This document shows, piece after piece, positions 29,675 to 37,354 of a stretch of DNA of 55,028 nucleotides; positions within the stretch are counted from its first letter, which is position 1; each line of letters begins with the position of its first letter. The stretch is from Planctomycetaceae bacterium. GTDB taxonomy: Bacteria > Planctomycetota > Planctomycetia > Planctomycetales > Planctomycetaceae. The stretch is taken from the NCBI GenBank assembly GCA_024742875.1, contig JANSXP010000052.1, positions 1-55,028 of the forward strand, in the 5' to 3' direction. The notes under the pieces were generated by a model. That model saw nothing but the letters and a program-made list of their open reading frames with translations. It made no database searches and was not told where the DNA came from. The position numbers and the translations under genes were made by a program.

Positions 29675-31248
29675 CCATGCCACTGGAAAGACGAACATTC
29701 CTGCGTGGCGTCGGCGTGCTGATGCCGCTGCCGTTTTTGAACCTGATGCAAAAGCCCGCGCGTGCCGCCGAACCAGAGCGACCGCCGATGCGGTTTCTAA
29801 CGCTCTTCAAGCCCAACGGCGTTCATCCGCCCTCCTGGAACATCAGTGGCGGACAGGAATTTGATTTCCGAATGTCGCCTCTCATGAAGCCGTTTGAGAA
29901 GCACAGAGACGACGTCCTGCTTCTGGACAATATGGGAGACTTCGGTTTTTCCTCGCACGCCAACTCCACACGGCGTTTTCTTTCCGGTCGTCACGACAGC
30001 ACGAAATCGGCGTCGGTGGATCAGGTCATCGCGGACCACATTCAGGGCGACACACCGCATCGTTCACTGGAACTGACCACGGAAGGACTGTTCCCCAACC
30101 AGATTGGCTGCAGCTACATTTCCTATGACAAAAACGGGGCCCCCATTCCCCGTGAGAGTGATCCACAGCTCATCTTCGATCGTTTGTTTCGCAATCCCAT
30201 GGCCAGTGCGGGCGTTCGCATACGCATGGCCAGTGTGCTCGATCGCGTGCAGGACGATGCCCGGTCGCTGGCCCGCAGAGCGGGAACAGAAGACCGCCGC
30301 ACTCTGGACGAATACCTGTCTGTCGTGCGTGAGTCGGAACGACGCCTGCAGAACATGAAGCAGAGCACACCCAAAGTTGACGTCAGTCAGTTTCAGCGAC
30401 CACCGGTTGGTGGCAATCTGAATGATCAGGTGGAATCGATGCTGGACCTGATTGAACTGGCCCTGTGGACCGACTCCACGCGGTGCGTGACTTACATGCT
30501 GGGCAACAGCAACAGCCGGATGATTTTTGACTTCCTTGGAATCACCGAACAGCACCATTACCTGTCGCACTTCTTCCGTAACTTCAGCCGCTCAAATCTG
30601 GAGTCGCTGCTGAAAATCAGCCGCTGGCACATGGAGAAATTTGATTCCCTGATGACCCGACTGAAGTCACGTCGTGACGGGCAGGGCCGTTTGCTGGACA
30701 ACACGGTGGTGCTGTATGGCTCCGGCATGGGACACAGTGACAACCACACGGCCACCCGAATCCCCATTGTTCTGGCCGGTGGAAAGGGGCTGCTGAAGAC
30801 GGGGCGGTATGTGCGTTACGCGGAAAACCAGCAACTGGGACGCCTGCATCTGTCTTTGCTGGAGATGTTTGGCATCGAGACGCGTTCTTTTGGCGGTTCG
30901 GAAGCGGCGCTGTCAGGCCTGAATGATTCCAGCTTCACGCCCCATCGCGAAAAAGCGTTCGACAGCTGGGTTCGTACCGAAGGTGAGACCATCTCGGTAC
31001 AGGGACGACTGCGCATGTCGGACGATCTCGATCAGGCGAAGATCTTCTTTGTGGATGTGGCCGGGCGGCGACCGATACGCGTCGACGTCTCGTTTCGTGA
31101 TTTCCACAATTTCAACCTGGCGTATCACTGTGGCACAGCCATCACGCTTCGCGGCACGGGCAAAGCGACCGGCGATCAGTTGATCATCAACAGGATCACT
31201 GAGCTCAAATCAGTACACGGCAAAGCACCAGGATCCGCCCGCGGCTAA
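29671..31248 (+). CDS. DUF1552 secreted protein, partner of the DUF1592 protein
   Basis: 525 residues with a Tat-like leader (ERRTFLRGVGVLMPLPFL). Typical DUF1552 features follow: LFKPNGVHPPSW, HANSTRRFLSGRH, DQVIADHI, TYMLGNSNSRMIFDFLGI, the conserved GSGMGHSDNHT and the RLHLSLLEMFGIE end. DUF1552 belongs to the alkaline-phosphatase/DUF1501-like fold group as I understand it; the reaction is unknown. An extra C-terminal stretch of about 75 residues after the usual domain end looks like a small beta domain (RLRMSDDLDQAKIFFVDVAGR). Tat export would suggest folding or cofactor loading in the cytoplasm. The start at 29671 overlaps the previous stop; an ATG two codons later is possible. Confidence 0.92.
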   Translation: MTMPLERRTFLRGVGVLMPLPFLNLMQKPARAAEPERPPMRFLTLFKPNGVHPPSWNISGGQEFDFRMSPLMKPFEKHRDDVLLLDNMGDFGFSSHANSTRRFLSGRHDSTKSASVDQVIADHIQGDTPHRSLELTTEGLFPNQIGCSYISYDKNGAPIPRESDPQLIFDRLFRNPMASAGVRIRMASVLDRVQDDARSLARRAGTEDRRTLDEYLSVVRESERRLQNMKQSTPKVDVSQFQRPPVGGNLNDQVESMLDLIELALWTDSTRCVTYMLGNSNSRMIFDFLGITEQHHYLSHFFRNFSRSNLESLLKISRWHMEKFDSLMTRLKSRRDGQGRLLDNTVVLYGSGMGHSDNHTATRIPIVLAGGKGLLKTGRYVRYAENQQLGRLHLSLLEMFGIETRSFGGSEAALSGLNDSSFTPHREKAFDSWVRTEGETISVQGRLRMSDDLDQAKIFFVDVAGRRPIRVDVSFRDFHNFNLAYHCGTAITLRGTGKATGDQLIINRITELKSVHGKAPGSARG

Positions 31249-31271
31249 TCGACCATGAGCTGAATGCCGAT

Positions 31272-31420
31272 GGTCGGCCAGATGCAGATGGTCGGCCATC
31301 GGTCTGCACAATGCAGATCGGTCTGCACAATGCAGATCGGTCTGCACAATGCAGATCGGTCTGCACAATGCAGATCGGTCTGCACAATGCAGATCGGTCT
31401 GCACAATGCAGATCGGTCTG
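31272..31420. repeat. Array of six perfect 19-bp direct repeats with internal dyad
   Basis: The unit GGTCTGCACAATGCAGATC occurs six times head to tail without a single change (31301-31319, 31320-31338, 31339-31357, 31358-31376, 31377-31395, 31396-31414). A 6-nt partial copy follows, and degenerate copies precede it (GGTCGGCCAGATGCAGAT at 31272-31289, GGTCGGCCATC at 31290-31300). Each unit contains the dyad TCTGCA-caa-TGCAGA. The array lies in the 207-bp gap between two convergent genes. Perfect identity in the core and decay at both edges suggests recent slippage or unequal-exchange expansion. It has no spacers, so it is not CRISPR. Confidence 0.95.
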
Positions 31421-31455
31421 CCGCGCGCCGGGTCGGCGACCACTCCACGTTGCTG

Positions 31456-32760
31456 TCAGACTGACTGAAGTTTGCGGCCGAGCTCGCAGCCTGGCTTGGC
31501 CCAGAGTGTCTGCACCAGGCCAGTCGCACGCTCCAGGAAGGCGGCTTCGCAGTAGCACAGATAGTACCGCCACATGCGGATAAAGCGTTCGCTGAAGCCC
31601 TGAGCGCGAACTTCTTCCAGACGATCGTGGAAGGCTTCGTTCCAGCAGTTCAGCGTTGCGGCATAGTGCATGCCAAAATCCTGCAGGTCGAGCATCCGAA
31701 ACTTTGTCTGGGTTCGCACACACTGCTGCATCGATTCAATCGACGGCAGAAAGCCACCGGGGAAGATGTACTTCTGAATGAAGTCCACCGACCGCGAGTA
31801 CGCCTCATAACGCTGTTCGGGGATGGTGATTGCCTGAATCATCATCGCTCCATCGTCCTTCACCAGCCGATTGCAGGTCGAGAAATATTCCGGCATGTAT
31901 TCGCGCCCGACCGCCTCAATCATCTCCAGCGACACCAGCTTGTCATAGGTGCCCGTCAGATCACGGTAGTCTTTCATCAACAGTGTCACGCGATCCTGCA
32001 GACCCATCTGTTGAATTCGCGCGGCGGCAAAGTCGTGCTGCTCCTGAGAAATGGTGGTCGTCGTCACACGGCAGCCGTAATTGGCGGCGGCATGGCAGGC
32101 GAAACCTCCCCAACCAGTGCCAATTTCCACGATATGATCGTTGGGCGTCAGCTGCAGCGTACGGCAGACGCGGTCGATTTTTTCCGTTGACGCTTCTTTC
32201 AGCGTCGCCTCCGGCGTGGGGAAGACAGCGGAGGAATACATCATGGTCTCGTCCAGAAACAGCGAGAAAAACTCGTTGCCCAGATCGTAGTGCTCATGAA
32301 TGTTGCGGCGGCTGCCGTCTTTCGAGTTGCGATTGCGAAAATGCTCGAGGCGACGCACCAGATTCCATGGAGAAAAGCGGCTGCTGCGCATCGACTCCAT
32401 CGCATCTTCATTGCGAATCAGGGTGCGAAAAACGCTCGTCAGGTCCGGCGAAGACCATTCGCCATCCAGGTAAGACTCTGCAGCCCCCATCCCGCCTTCA
32501 GTGGCGATCCGGCGAAAGAACCTTGGGGAGTGGACATTCACGATCGCCGTGCTGGCAGTCTCGTTACGTTCGCCGACAACCGCCTCGCTGCACTCGAAAC
32601 GAATCGCCAGGCGACCATGGTGCAGGGCCTGCAGACGACGCAGGACCTGGTCGCTGCAGAACCGATCAAACCACGACAGCTGAGAAGACGTCTGGCAACT
32701 AGTGGCTTCCGCCGGAGCAACTCCCAGCGACTCGGATTCTTTGGTGGTGGCGACAGACAT
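31456..32760 (-). CDS. cfa: Cyclopropane-fatty-acyl-phospholipid synthase-like SAM methyltransferase
   Basis: 434 residues from the ATG at 32760. The catalytic domain has HYDLGNEFF (157-165), the SAM-binding EIGTGWGG (212-219), ISQEQHDFA, and the conserved VSLEMIEAVG and FIQKYIFPGG motifs. CFA synthases add a methylene group from SAM across a lipid double bond in the membrane. Homologues in clusters with DUF1365 and an FAD oxidoreductase take part in other modifications of unsaturated acyl chains (furan fatty acids in some alphaproteobacteria), so the product here is uncertain. It is the last gene of a three-gene operon, starting 8 bp after the DUF1365 stop. A longer frame would run back into the DUF1365 gene and was rejected. 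Confidence 0.94.
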   Translation of the reverse strand: MSVATTKESESLGVAPAEATSCQTSSQLSWFDRFCSDQVLRRLQALHHGRLAIRFECSEAVVGERNETASTAIVNVHSPRFFRRIATEGGMGAAESYLDGEWSSPDLTSVFRTLIRNEDAMESMRSSRFSPWNLVRRLEHFRNRNSKDGSRRNIHEHYDLGNEFFSLFLDETMMYSSAVFPTPEATLKEASTEKIDRVCRTLQLTPNDHIVEIGTGWGGFACHAAANYGCRVTTTTISQEQHDFAAARIQQMGLQDRVTLLMKDYRDLTGTYDKLVSLEMIEAVGREYMPEYFSTCNRLVKDDGAMMIQAITIPEQRYEAYSRSVDFIQKYIFPGGFLPSIESMQQCVRTQTKFRMLDLQDFGMHYAATLNCWNEAFHDRLEEVRAQGFSERFIRMWRYYLCYCEAAFLERATGLVQTLWAKPGCELGRKLQSV

Positions 32761-32768
32761 GAGACCTG

Positions 32769-33635
32769 CTAAACCTGTACTGTTGATTGACTGGAAACGG
32801 ATTCCTTTGGCTGCGTTGTACGCGGCGCCGCAGAATCGACCACTGTGTTTGGGTGCGGAACGAAAGGCACTTTTTTCCACCACAGCTTCAGCGCCTGCCA
32901 GTAGATTCCGGCAAACACCTGCACGGTCATCAGCGGATATCGCAACTGGGCAGCGGCCAGCGAACGGCGTGAAATTTCCACCCGCTTCATCGACATGGTG
33001 ACATCAAAGGGGGGACGCGCTGATGAGCCCTTCCCGCCCTCGCGATCATCGTCAGCCGGTGGCTGACGCCAGTGGTTCTGAATGCAGATGTTCAGCGACT
33101 GCGCGGGGAAGGAGAGTCTCCAGCGGTACTGCATCTCCATCGGCATAAACGGAGAAACGTGAAAGTCTTTGCGGGACAGGACCGGGCGGGGCGCGCGCGA
33201 CTGAGGTCGCTGAGGATCCTCGATCACATAGCAGTGCTGTTCGCCCCAGGGTGTGTTGTTGACTTCGGCCACAATGCACTCCACGTTCTCTCCAGAAGCA
33301 TCGAAGCAGTAGAAGTAGCTCACCGGATTCATCTGAAACCCGGCCTGCCGCAGGCTTGTCAGCAGACGAATGGGACCGGACAGACGTCGGCCCGTCTTTG
33401 TCTGTACGAGTTCTCTGACCGACTGTTCCAGCGGCTGCGCAGGGTCCCCCAGGTGTTCGCTGCGCCGAAACCACGAAAGAGCGGGGCGGCGGGCGGACCA
33501 CATCCAATAGGGATCGAAAACCTGCGGCAACTCTGCCAGGTCCAGATACATCATATACAGGCGATAGCGAAACTGATGTTCCCGCGGCTCGAAGCGACGG
33601 TGCCTCACCCAGCCTTCGTATAGACAGCTGTGCAT
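32769..33635 (-). CDS. DUF1365 family protein
   Basis: 288 residues. DUF1365 hallmarks are the opening [22 protein letters not shown], the segment [34 protein letters not shown] and [15 protein letters not shown]. The family has no proven reaction; it is found next to CFA synthase and an FAD oxidoreductase in many bacteria and is thought to act on membrane fatty acids. The C-terminus holds a hydrophobic/aromatic stretch ([19 protein letters not shown]) that could associate with membrane. Its start codon overlaps the upstream FAD gene's stop by one base (ATGA), so translation is coupled. Confidence 0.92.
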   Translation of the reverse strand: MHSCLYEGWVRHRRFEPREHQFRYRLYMMYLDLAELPQVFDPYWMWSARRPALSWFRRSEHLGDPAQPLEQSVRELVQTKTGRRLSGPIRLLTSLRQAGFQMNPVSYFYCFDASGENVECIVAEVNNTPWGEQHCYVIEDPQRPQSRAPRPVLSRKDFHVSPFMPMEMQYRWRLSFPAQSLNICIQNHWRQPPADDDREGGKGSSARPPFDVTMSMKRVEISRRSLAAAQLRYPLMTVQVFAGIYWQALKLWWKKVPFVPHPNTVVDSAAPRTTQPKESVSSQSTVQV

Positions 33636-34936
33636 CAGCGAACCTCAGCCAGGGAGGGCGTCTGAGCGTCGGCGTCCGAAAGCTGCTGATCAAGCACATC
33701 CTGCGCGCCGTACCTGCGACAGACAGCCAGTGCGCTGGTCACGCCGTCTTCGTGAAATCCGTTGCCCCAGTAGGCGCCGCAGAACGACGTGCGATGACGG
33801 CGAATGACATCGCCGTGACTTTGCTGCACCTGGTGACGGCGGACGCTGAAGATGGGATGTTCGTATCGGTAGCGGCCGATCACTCGAGCCGGATTGATCT
33901 GGTCCACATCATTCAGGCTGACACAGATAGTTTCCGGACAGTCCACATGCTGCAGGATATTCATGTTGTAGGTGAGTGTGGCCAGATCCGACACGTCGGG
34001 ACGGATTCGATAATTCCAGCTGGCCCAGGCACCACGACGCTTCGGCAGCACGCTGATGTCGGTATGCAGCACGGCTTCATTGGCACCATACGGAAACGCG
34101 CCCAGCATGTCCCGCTCTCGCTCTGTTGGCTGATCCAGCAGTCGCAGCGCCTGATCACTGTGACAGGCAAAGATGACTTCGTCGAATTCGGCCGGCCCGT
34201 CCGCCGTATGAATTGTCACGCTGTGTTCAGAGCGGACCACCGACTGCACCGGGCAGTTGAGCTGGATCCGATCACGAAATCCGGCGGTGAGCTTCTCCAC
34301 ATAACGCTGCGAGCCGCCGTCAATCACATACCACTGCGGACGGTTCGTGATGCTCAACAGGCCATGGTGTCGGTAAAACTCAAGGATGAAGCGAATGGGA
34401 AAATCACGAAATGTGCCCGTTGGGCACGACCAGATGGCTGCTCCCATCGGCAGCAGATAGCGATCGCAAAAGCCGGAACTATAGCGATTCTCATCGAGGT
34501 ACTCGCCCACCGTCATTTCCGTGGAGACACGATCGGCATCGCGAGTCCCCTCGCGGTTGAAGCGAAAGATGTCGGCCATCATTTTCAGAAACGACGGCCG
34601 GAACAGATTGGTCGGTTGAATAAACACGCCCCGCAGCGTCGAGCCACTGTACTCCACACCGCTGGTGTCACAGCGAACGCTGAAGCTCATTTCTGTTGGG
34701 TTGCGACGCACCCCAAGGTGATCGATCAGCTGCAGGAAGTTGGGGTATGTCCGATCGTTGCAAACGATGAAGCCCGTATCGACCGAGTACTCCCGCCCCG
34801 ACAACTCAAAATCGACCGTGTTCGTATGCCCGCCAATCCAGGAGTTCGCCTCGAAAATTCGCACATCGTGCTGTTTGTGCAGCAGCCAGCCGCATGTCAG
34901 CCCGCTGATTCCACTGCCGATAATCGCGATTTTCAC
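33635..34936 (-). CDS. FAD-dependent amine-oxidase-like oxidoreductase
   Basis: 433 residues. The N-terminal dinucleotide fold has GSGISG at 7-12 and an acidic Glu at the end of strand two ([16 protein letters not shown]). [16 protein letters not shown] and the C-terminal [15 protein letters not shown] are typical of the oxidoreductase that accompanies DUF1365 and CFA synthase genes; the fold is shared with monoamine oxidase and phytoene desaturase. It probably oxidises or isomerises an acyl chain or a pigment precursor. It is first in its operon, with a 226-bp divergent region to the MerR-type regulator. No Shine-Dalgarno stands out, apart from ACGGGAG about 6 nt upstream. Confidence 0.92.
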   Translation of the reverse strand: MKIAIIGSGISGLTCGWLLHKQHDVRIFEANSWIGGHTNTVDFELSGREYSVDTGFIVCNDRTYPNFLQLIDHLGVRRNPTEMSFSVRCDTSGVEYSGSTLRGVFIQPTNLFRPSFLKMMADIFRFNREGTRDADRVSTEMTVGEYLDENRYSSGFCDRYLLPMGAAIWSCPTGTFRDFPIRFILEFYRHHGLLSITNRPQWYVIDGGSQRYVEKLTAGFRDRIQLNCPVQSVVRSEHSVTIHTADGPAEFDEVIFACHSDQALRLLDQPTERERDMLGAFPYGANEAVLHTDISVLPKRRGAWASWNYRIRPDVSDLATLTYNMNILQHVDCPETICVSLNDVDQINPARVIGRYRYEHPIFSVRRHQVQQSHGDVIRRHRTSFCGAYWGNGFHEDGVTSALAVCRRYGAQDVLDQQLSDADAQTPSLAEVR

Positions 34937-35162
34937 TCGTCACTCCCGTCTGTGTTGTGCTTCACAGTCGCCGACCGGAAACGGTCAGGATGAACGTTTT
35001 TAGAGTCGCCGTGTGCTGTGGCCACGAAGAAAGGCTGAGAAAGTGAGCGACGTGGTCGTTTTGATCGTTTCCCTTTGGCCAACTCGCCGGAGACGCCTAG
35101 AACCCAGACAACAGGGGCTAAAGCAGTGAACGTTATGACCGATAGGCGAAAGTGAGGTAGCA
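34937..35162. promoter_or_regulatory. Divergent control region between the FAD operon and the MerR-type regulator
   Basis: Short signals stand out. The 8-mer TGAACGTT appears twice in the same orientation (34991-34998 and 35127-35134), once near each gene start. A 5-bp dyad GACCG-gaaa-CGGTC lies at 34973-34986. The second TGAACGTT continues into AACGTT, a palindrome. These may be operator half-sites for the regulator encoded next door, which is usual for MerR-family divergent arrangements. No consensus -35/-10 pair is clear on either strand. Confidence 0.35.
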
Positions 35163-36089
35163 GTGGTGACGCAATATTTTTCACCGAAGGAGGTCGCCAA
35201 AGCGATTGGCGTCAGTGAATCATCCCTGAAACGGTGGGTCGACAAGGGGCTGATCCGAGCCACGAAAACGGCCGGTGGACATCGCCGTCTCGAACTGGAC
35301 GCCGTGCTGGACTATGTCCGCACGTCTGGCCGCCATCTGACCAATCCCGGTGCTGTGAGTTTGCCGGAAGGATGCGGTTCAGAAACTCACATTACCGTAG
35401 AGTCTGCTCAGAAAATTTTTCTGGACAGCATCATGGCGGGCGATGAAGTCCTGGCAACGCGGATCATCATCGACGTTTACCTGGGCGGTGCGTCGGTCGC
35501 TGAGATCTGCGATCAGATTGTCGCCCCGTCGTTCCACAACGTCGGAGATCTGTGGCAGTGCGGTGATGCCAAAGTCTACGAAGAACGCCGCGCGTGCGAG
35601 ATCTGCCAGCGGGTCGTTCATGAATTGCGACGTGCTGTCGGCACCGGCCCCACCAGCGGTCCAGTCGCGATGGGGGGAACACTGGACGGAGACCCCTACA
35701 CGCTGGCGACCTCGCTGGCTGAAGTCGTCCTTCGCAGCAATGGCTGGAACGCGTCATCGCTGGGCAACATGCTGCCGTTTGAAACCGTCCGCAAAGCGAT
35801 CATTGATGAACGGCCGGCCCTGTTCTGGGTCAGCGTCACAACCATTCGTGACATCGATCGCTTTTCCACCGATTTTAATCTGCTGTTCGACATTGCCCAG
35901 AGCATGGGAACCGCACTTGTCGTGGGCGGTCAGGCACTGACGGCCGACATTCGGCAGAGAATTCGTTACACGAACTTCTCGGACAATTTCCGTCACATGG
36001 AGTCGTTCGCCAACACGATTCGTCAGTCTCTGCCGGCCCCCGTGACCGCACAGACAATCGAATCTTCGCATGACCCGCTTCGCAATTAG
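35163..36089 (+). CDS. MerR-type regulator with degenerate cobalamin-binding (CarH/LitR-like) domain
   Basis: 308 residues. The N-terminal MerR helix-turn-helix has FSPKEVAKAIGVSESSLKRW and TAGGHRRL. A four-helix bundle (about 75-160) and a Rossmann-like B12-binding fold (about 165-290, VVGGQALT near 253) follow, the layout of light sensors CarH and LitR. The CarH-type motif W-x9-EH reads W131-x9-E141-R142 here. The residue after Trp is Gln where CarH has a His ligand, and the ExHxxG loop reads D177-P-Y179-T-L-A182. Thus the cobalamin-ligand His residues are missing. The start is GTG (35163) with GAGG upstream; a second GTG follows at once. It is divergent from the fatty-acid operon, which is its likely target. 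Confidence 0.85.
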   Translation: MVTQYFSPKEVAKAIGVSESSLKRWVDKGLIRATKTAGGHRRLELDAVLDYVRTSGRHLTNPGAVSLPEGCGSETHITVESAQKIFLDSIMAGDEVLATRIIIDVYLGGASVAEICDQIVAPSFHNVGDLWQCGDAKVYEERRACEICQRVVHELRRAVGTGPTSGPVAMGGTLDGDPYTLATSLAEVVLRSNGWNASSLGNMLPFETVRKAIIDERPALFWVSVTTIRDIDRFSTDFNLLFDIAQSMGTALVVGGQALTADIRQRIRYTNFSDNFRHMESFANTIRQSLPAPVTAQTIESSHDPLRN

Positions 36090-36119
36090 CGGCAAAGGCG
36101 ATATCCTGAATGGTCGATT

Positions 36120-36149
36120 GGGGAACGCGTTTGTGCGTTCCCCTTTCTT
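36120..36149 (+). terminator. Rho-independent terminator of the MerR-type regulator gene
   Basis: A 9-bp perfect stem (GGGGAACGC at 36120-36128, GCGTTCCCC at 36135-36143, 6-nt loop GTTTGT) is followed by TTTCTTC. It lies 31 nt past the stop codon of the MerR-type gene and separates it from ferrochelatase. Confidence 0.85.
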
Positions 36150-36210
36150 CGCGCGGTCAGCCTGATCGCAATATCCGTTATCGAATCTCTCCACCGACTG
36201 ACAGCAATTC

Positions 36211-37299
36211 ATGGCGACTGAATACGACGCGATCCTGTTTGTTTCTTTTGGCGGCCCCGAAGGCCCGGATGACGTCATTCCCTTTTTGGAAAACGTGCTG
36301 CGCGGCAGGAACGTCCCCAGAGAACGCCTGCTGGAAGTGGCCGAGCATTACAACCACTTCGGCGGGGTAAGTCCCATCAACGACCAGTGTCGTGAACTGA
36401 TCGCCGCGCTGGAGACAGAACTGCAGGCCAACGACATTCACGTGCCAATCAAATGGGGCAACCGCAACTGGCATCCCATGATGGCCGACACCATGGCAGA
36501 CATTAAGGCATCCGGGGCCAAACGCATCCTGGCGTTCGTCACATCAGGATTCAGCTGTTATTCCGGCTGCCGCCAGTACCGTGAAGACGTCTACAAGGCG
36601 CAGGATGAGTGCGATGCAAACGACATTGAAGTGCACAAGATCCGCGTCTTTTTCAACCATCCGGACTTCGTTGCCGTCAACGCGGAAAACGTGGGACGAG
36701 CGATCGACGAAGTCGCCGACGGTGACCGATCGAGCGTGAACGTGGCGTTCACCGCTCACAGTATTCCCGACACCATGGCCAGCACGTCGGACTACGTAAA
36801 GCAACTGTCCGAAAGCTGTCGCCTCGTGGCAGCCGAACTTGGACTGAGCGAGAATCAGTGGGAACTGGTTTACCAAAGCCGCAGCGGCCGCCCTCAGGAC
36901 CCCTGGCTGGAACCGGACATTTGCGACCACATTGAATCACTGCACGGTCAGGGCGTTCGCAAACTGGTCGTCTCTCCGATCGGTTTTCTCAGCGACCATA
37001 TGGAAGTGATGTACGATCTGGATGACGAAGCGCTCCAGAAATGCCGGGAACTGGGAGTCGCCATGGCACGGGCTGCGACGCCCGGCACCCATCCCCGGTT
37101 CGTGAGCATGATTCGCAAACTGATTCAGGAACGCATGCAGCAGGTCACGCCGGAATGCATTGGCCAGTTTCCCGCCAATCACGACGTCTGTCCTCAGGAC
37201 TGCTGTCCCGCCCCGCCACGGCGTCCACCGGGCGCTGGTCGACCGGGAGGCGGGCCTCCCGCCAGTGGCCGTCCGGGCGGTGCACCGACGGCCTCCTGA
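36211..37299 (+). CDS. hemH: Ferrochelatase
   Basis: 362 residues; inserts Fe2+ into a porphyrin at the end of haem synthesis. Signature residues are SFGGPEGPDDVIPFL near the N-terminus, FVTSGFSCYSGCRQYRED, AHSIP with His183, and SDHMEVMYDLDDEA with Glu264. C-terminal VCPQDCC (Cys327, Cys331, Cys332) plus Cys116/Cys120 resembles the cysteine pattern that ligates a [2Fe-2S] cluster in some bacterial ferrochelatases. Whether the substrate is protoporphyrin or coproporphyrin cannot be told from sequence alone; planctomycetes may use the coproporphyrin route. After the Cys pair comes an odd 30-residue Pro/Gly/Arg tail. It converges with the acyltransferase gene. Confidence 0.94.
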   Translation: MATEYDAILFVSFGGPEGPDDVIPFLENVLRGRNVPRERLLEVAEHYNHFGGVSPINDQCRELIAALETELQANDIHVPIKWGNRNWHPMMADTMADIKASGAKRILAFVTSGFSCYSGCRQYREDVYKAQDECDANDIEVHKIRVFFNHPDFVAVNAENVGRAIDEVADGDRSSVNVAFTAHSIPDTMASTSDYVKQLSESCRLVAAELGLSENQWELVYQSRSGRPQDPWLEPDICDHIESLHGQGVRKLVVSPIGFLSDHMEVMYDLDDEALQKCRELGVAMARAATPGTHPRFVSMIRKLIQERMQQVTPECIGQFPANHDVCPQDCCPAPPRRPPGAGRPGGGPPASGRPGGAPTAS

Positions 37300-37354
37300 A
37301 ATCCGTGATGCAGGCACGGCCGGCGACTCCGCCGTGATAACCAGGTTCAAACGC

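Noticed and set aside
31301-31420. CRISPR array
   Set aside because: Units are head to tail with no spacers, and no cas gene lies in the window.
31301-31420. Plasmid iteron origin
   Set aside because: Repeat length fits, but there is no rep gene, no DnaA boxes or AT-rich region seen, and the neighbours are ordinary chromosomal genes.
33752-34993. 413-residue plus-strand frame across the FAD oxidoreductase gene
   Set aside because: Antisense to a gene with an intact GSGISG fold and family motifs; no domain recognised in the shadow.
37315-37336. Terminator hairpin between ferrochelatase and the acyltransferase gene
   Set aside because: CACGGC/GCCGTG gives only a 6-bp stem with a 10-nt loop and no T-run; too weak to list as a feature.
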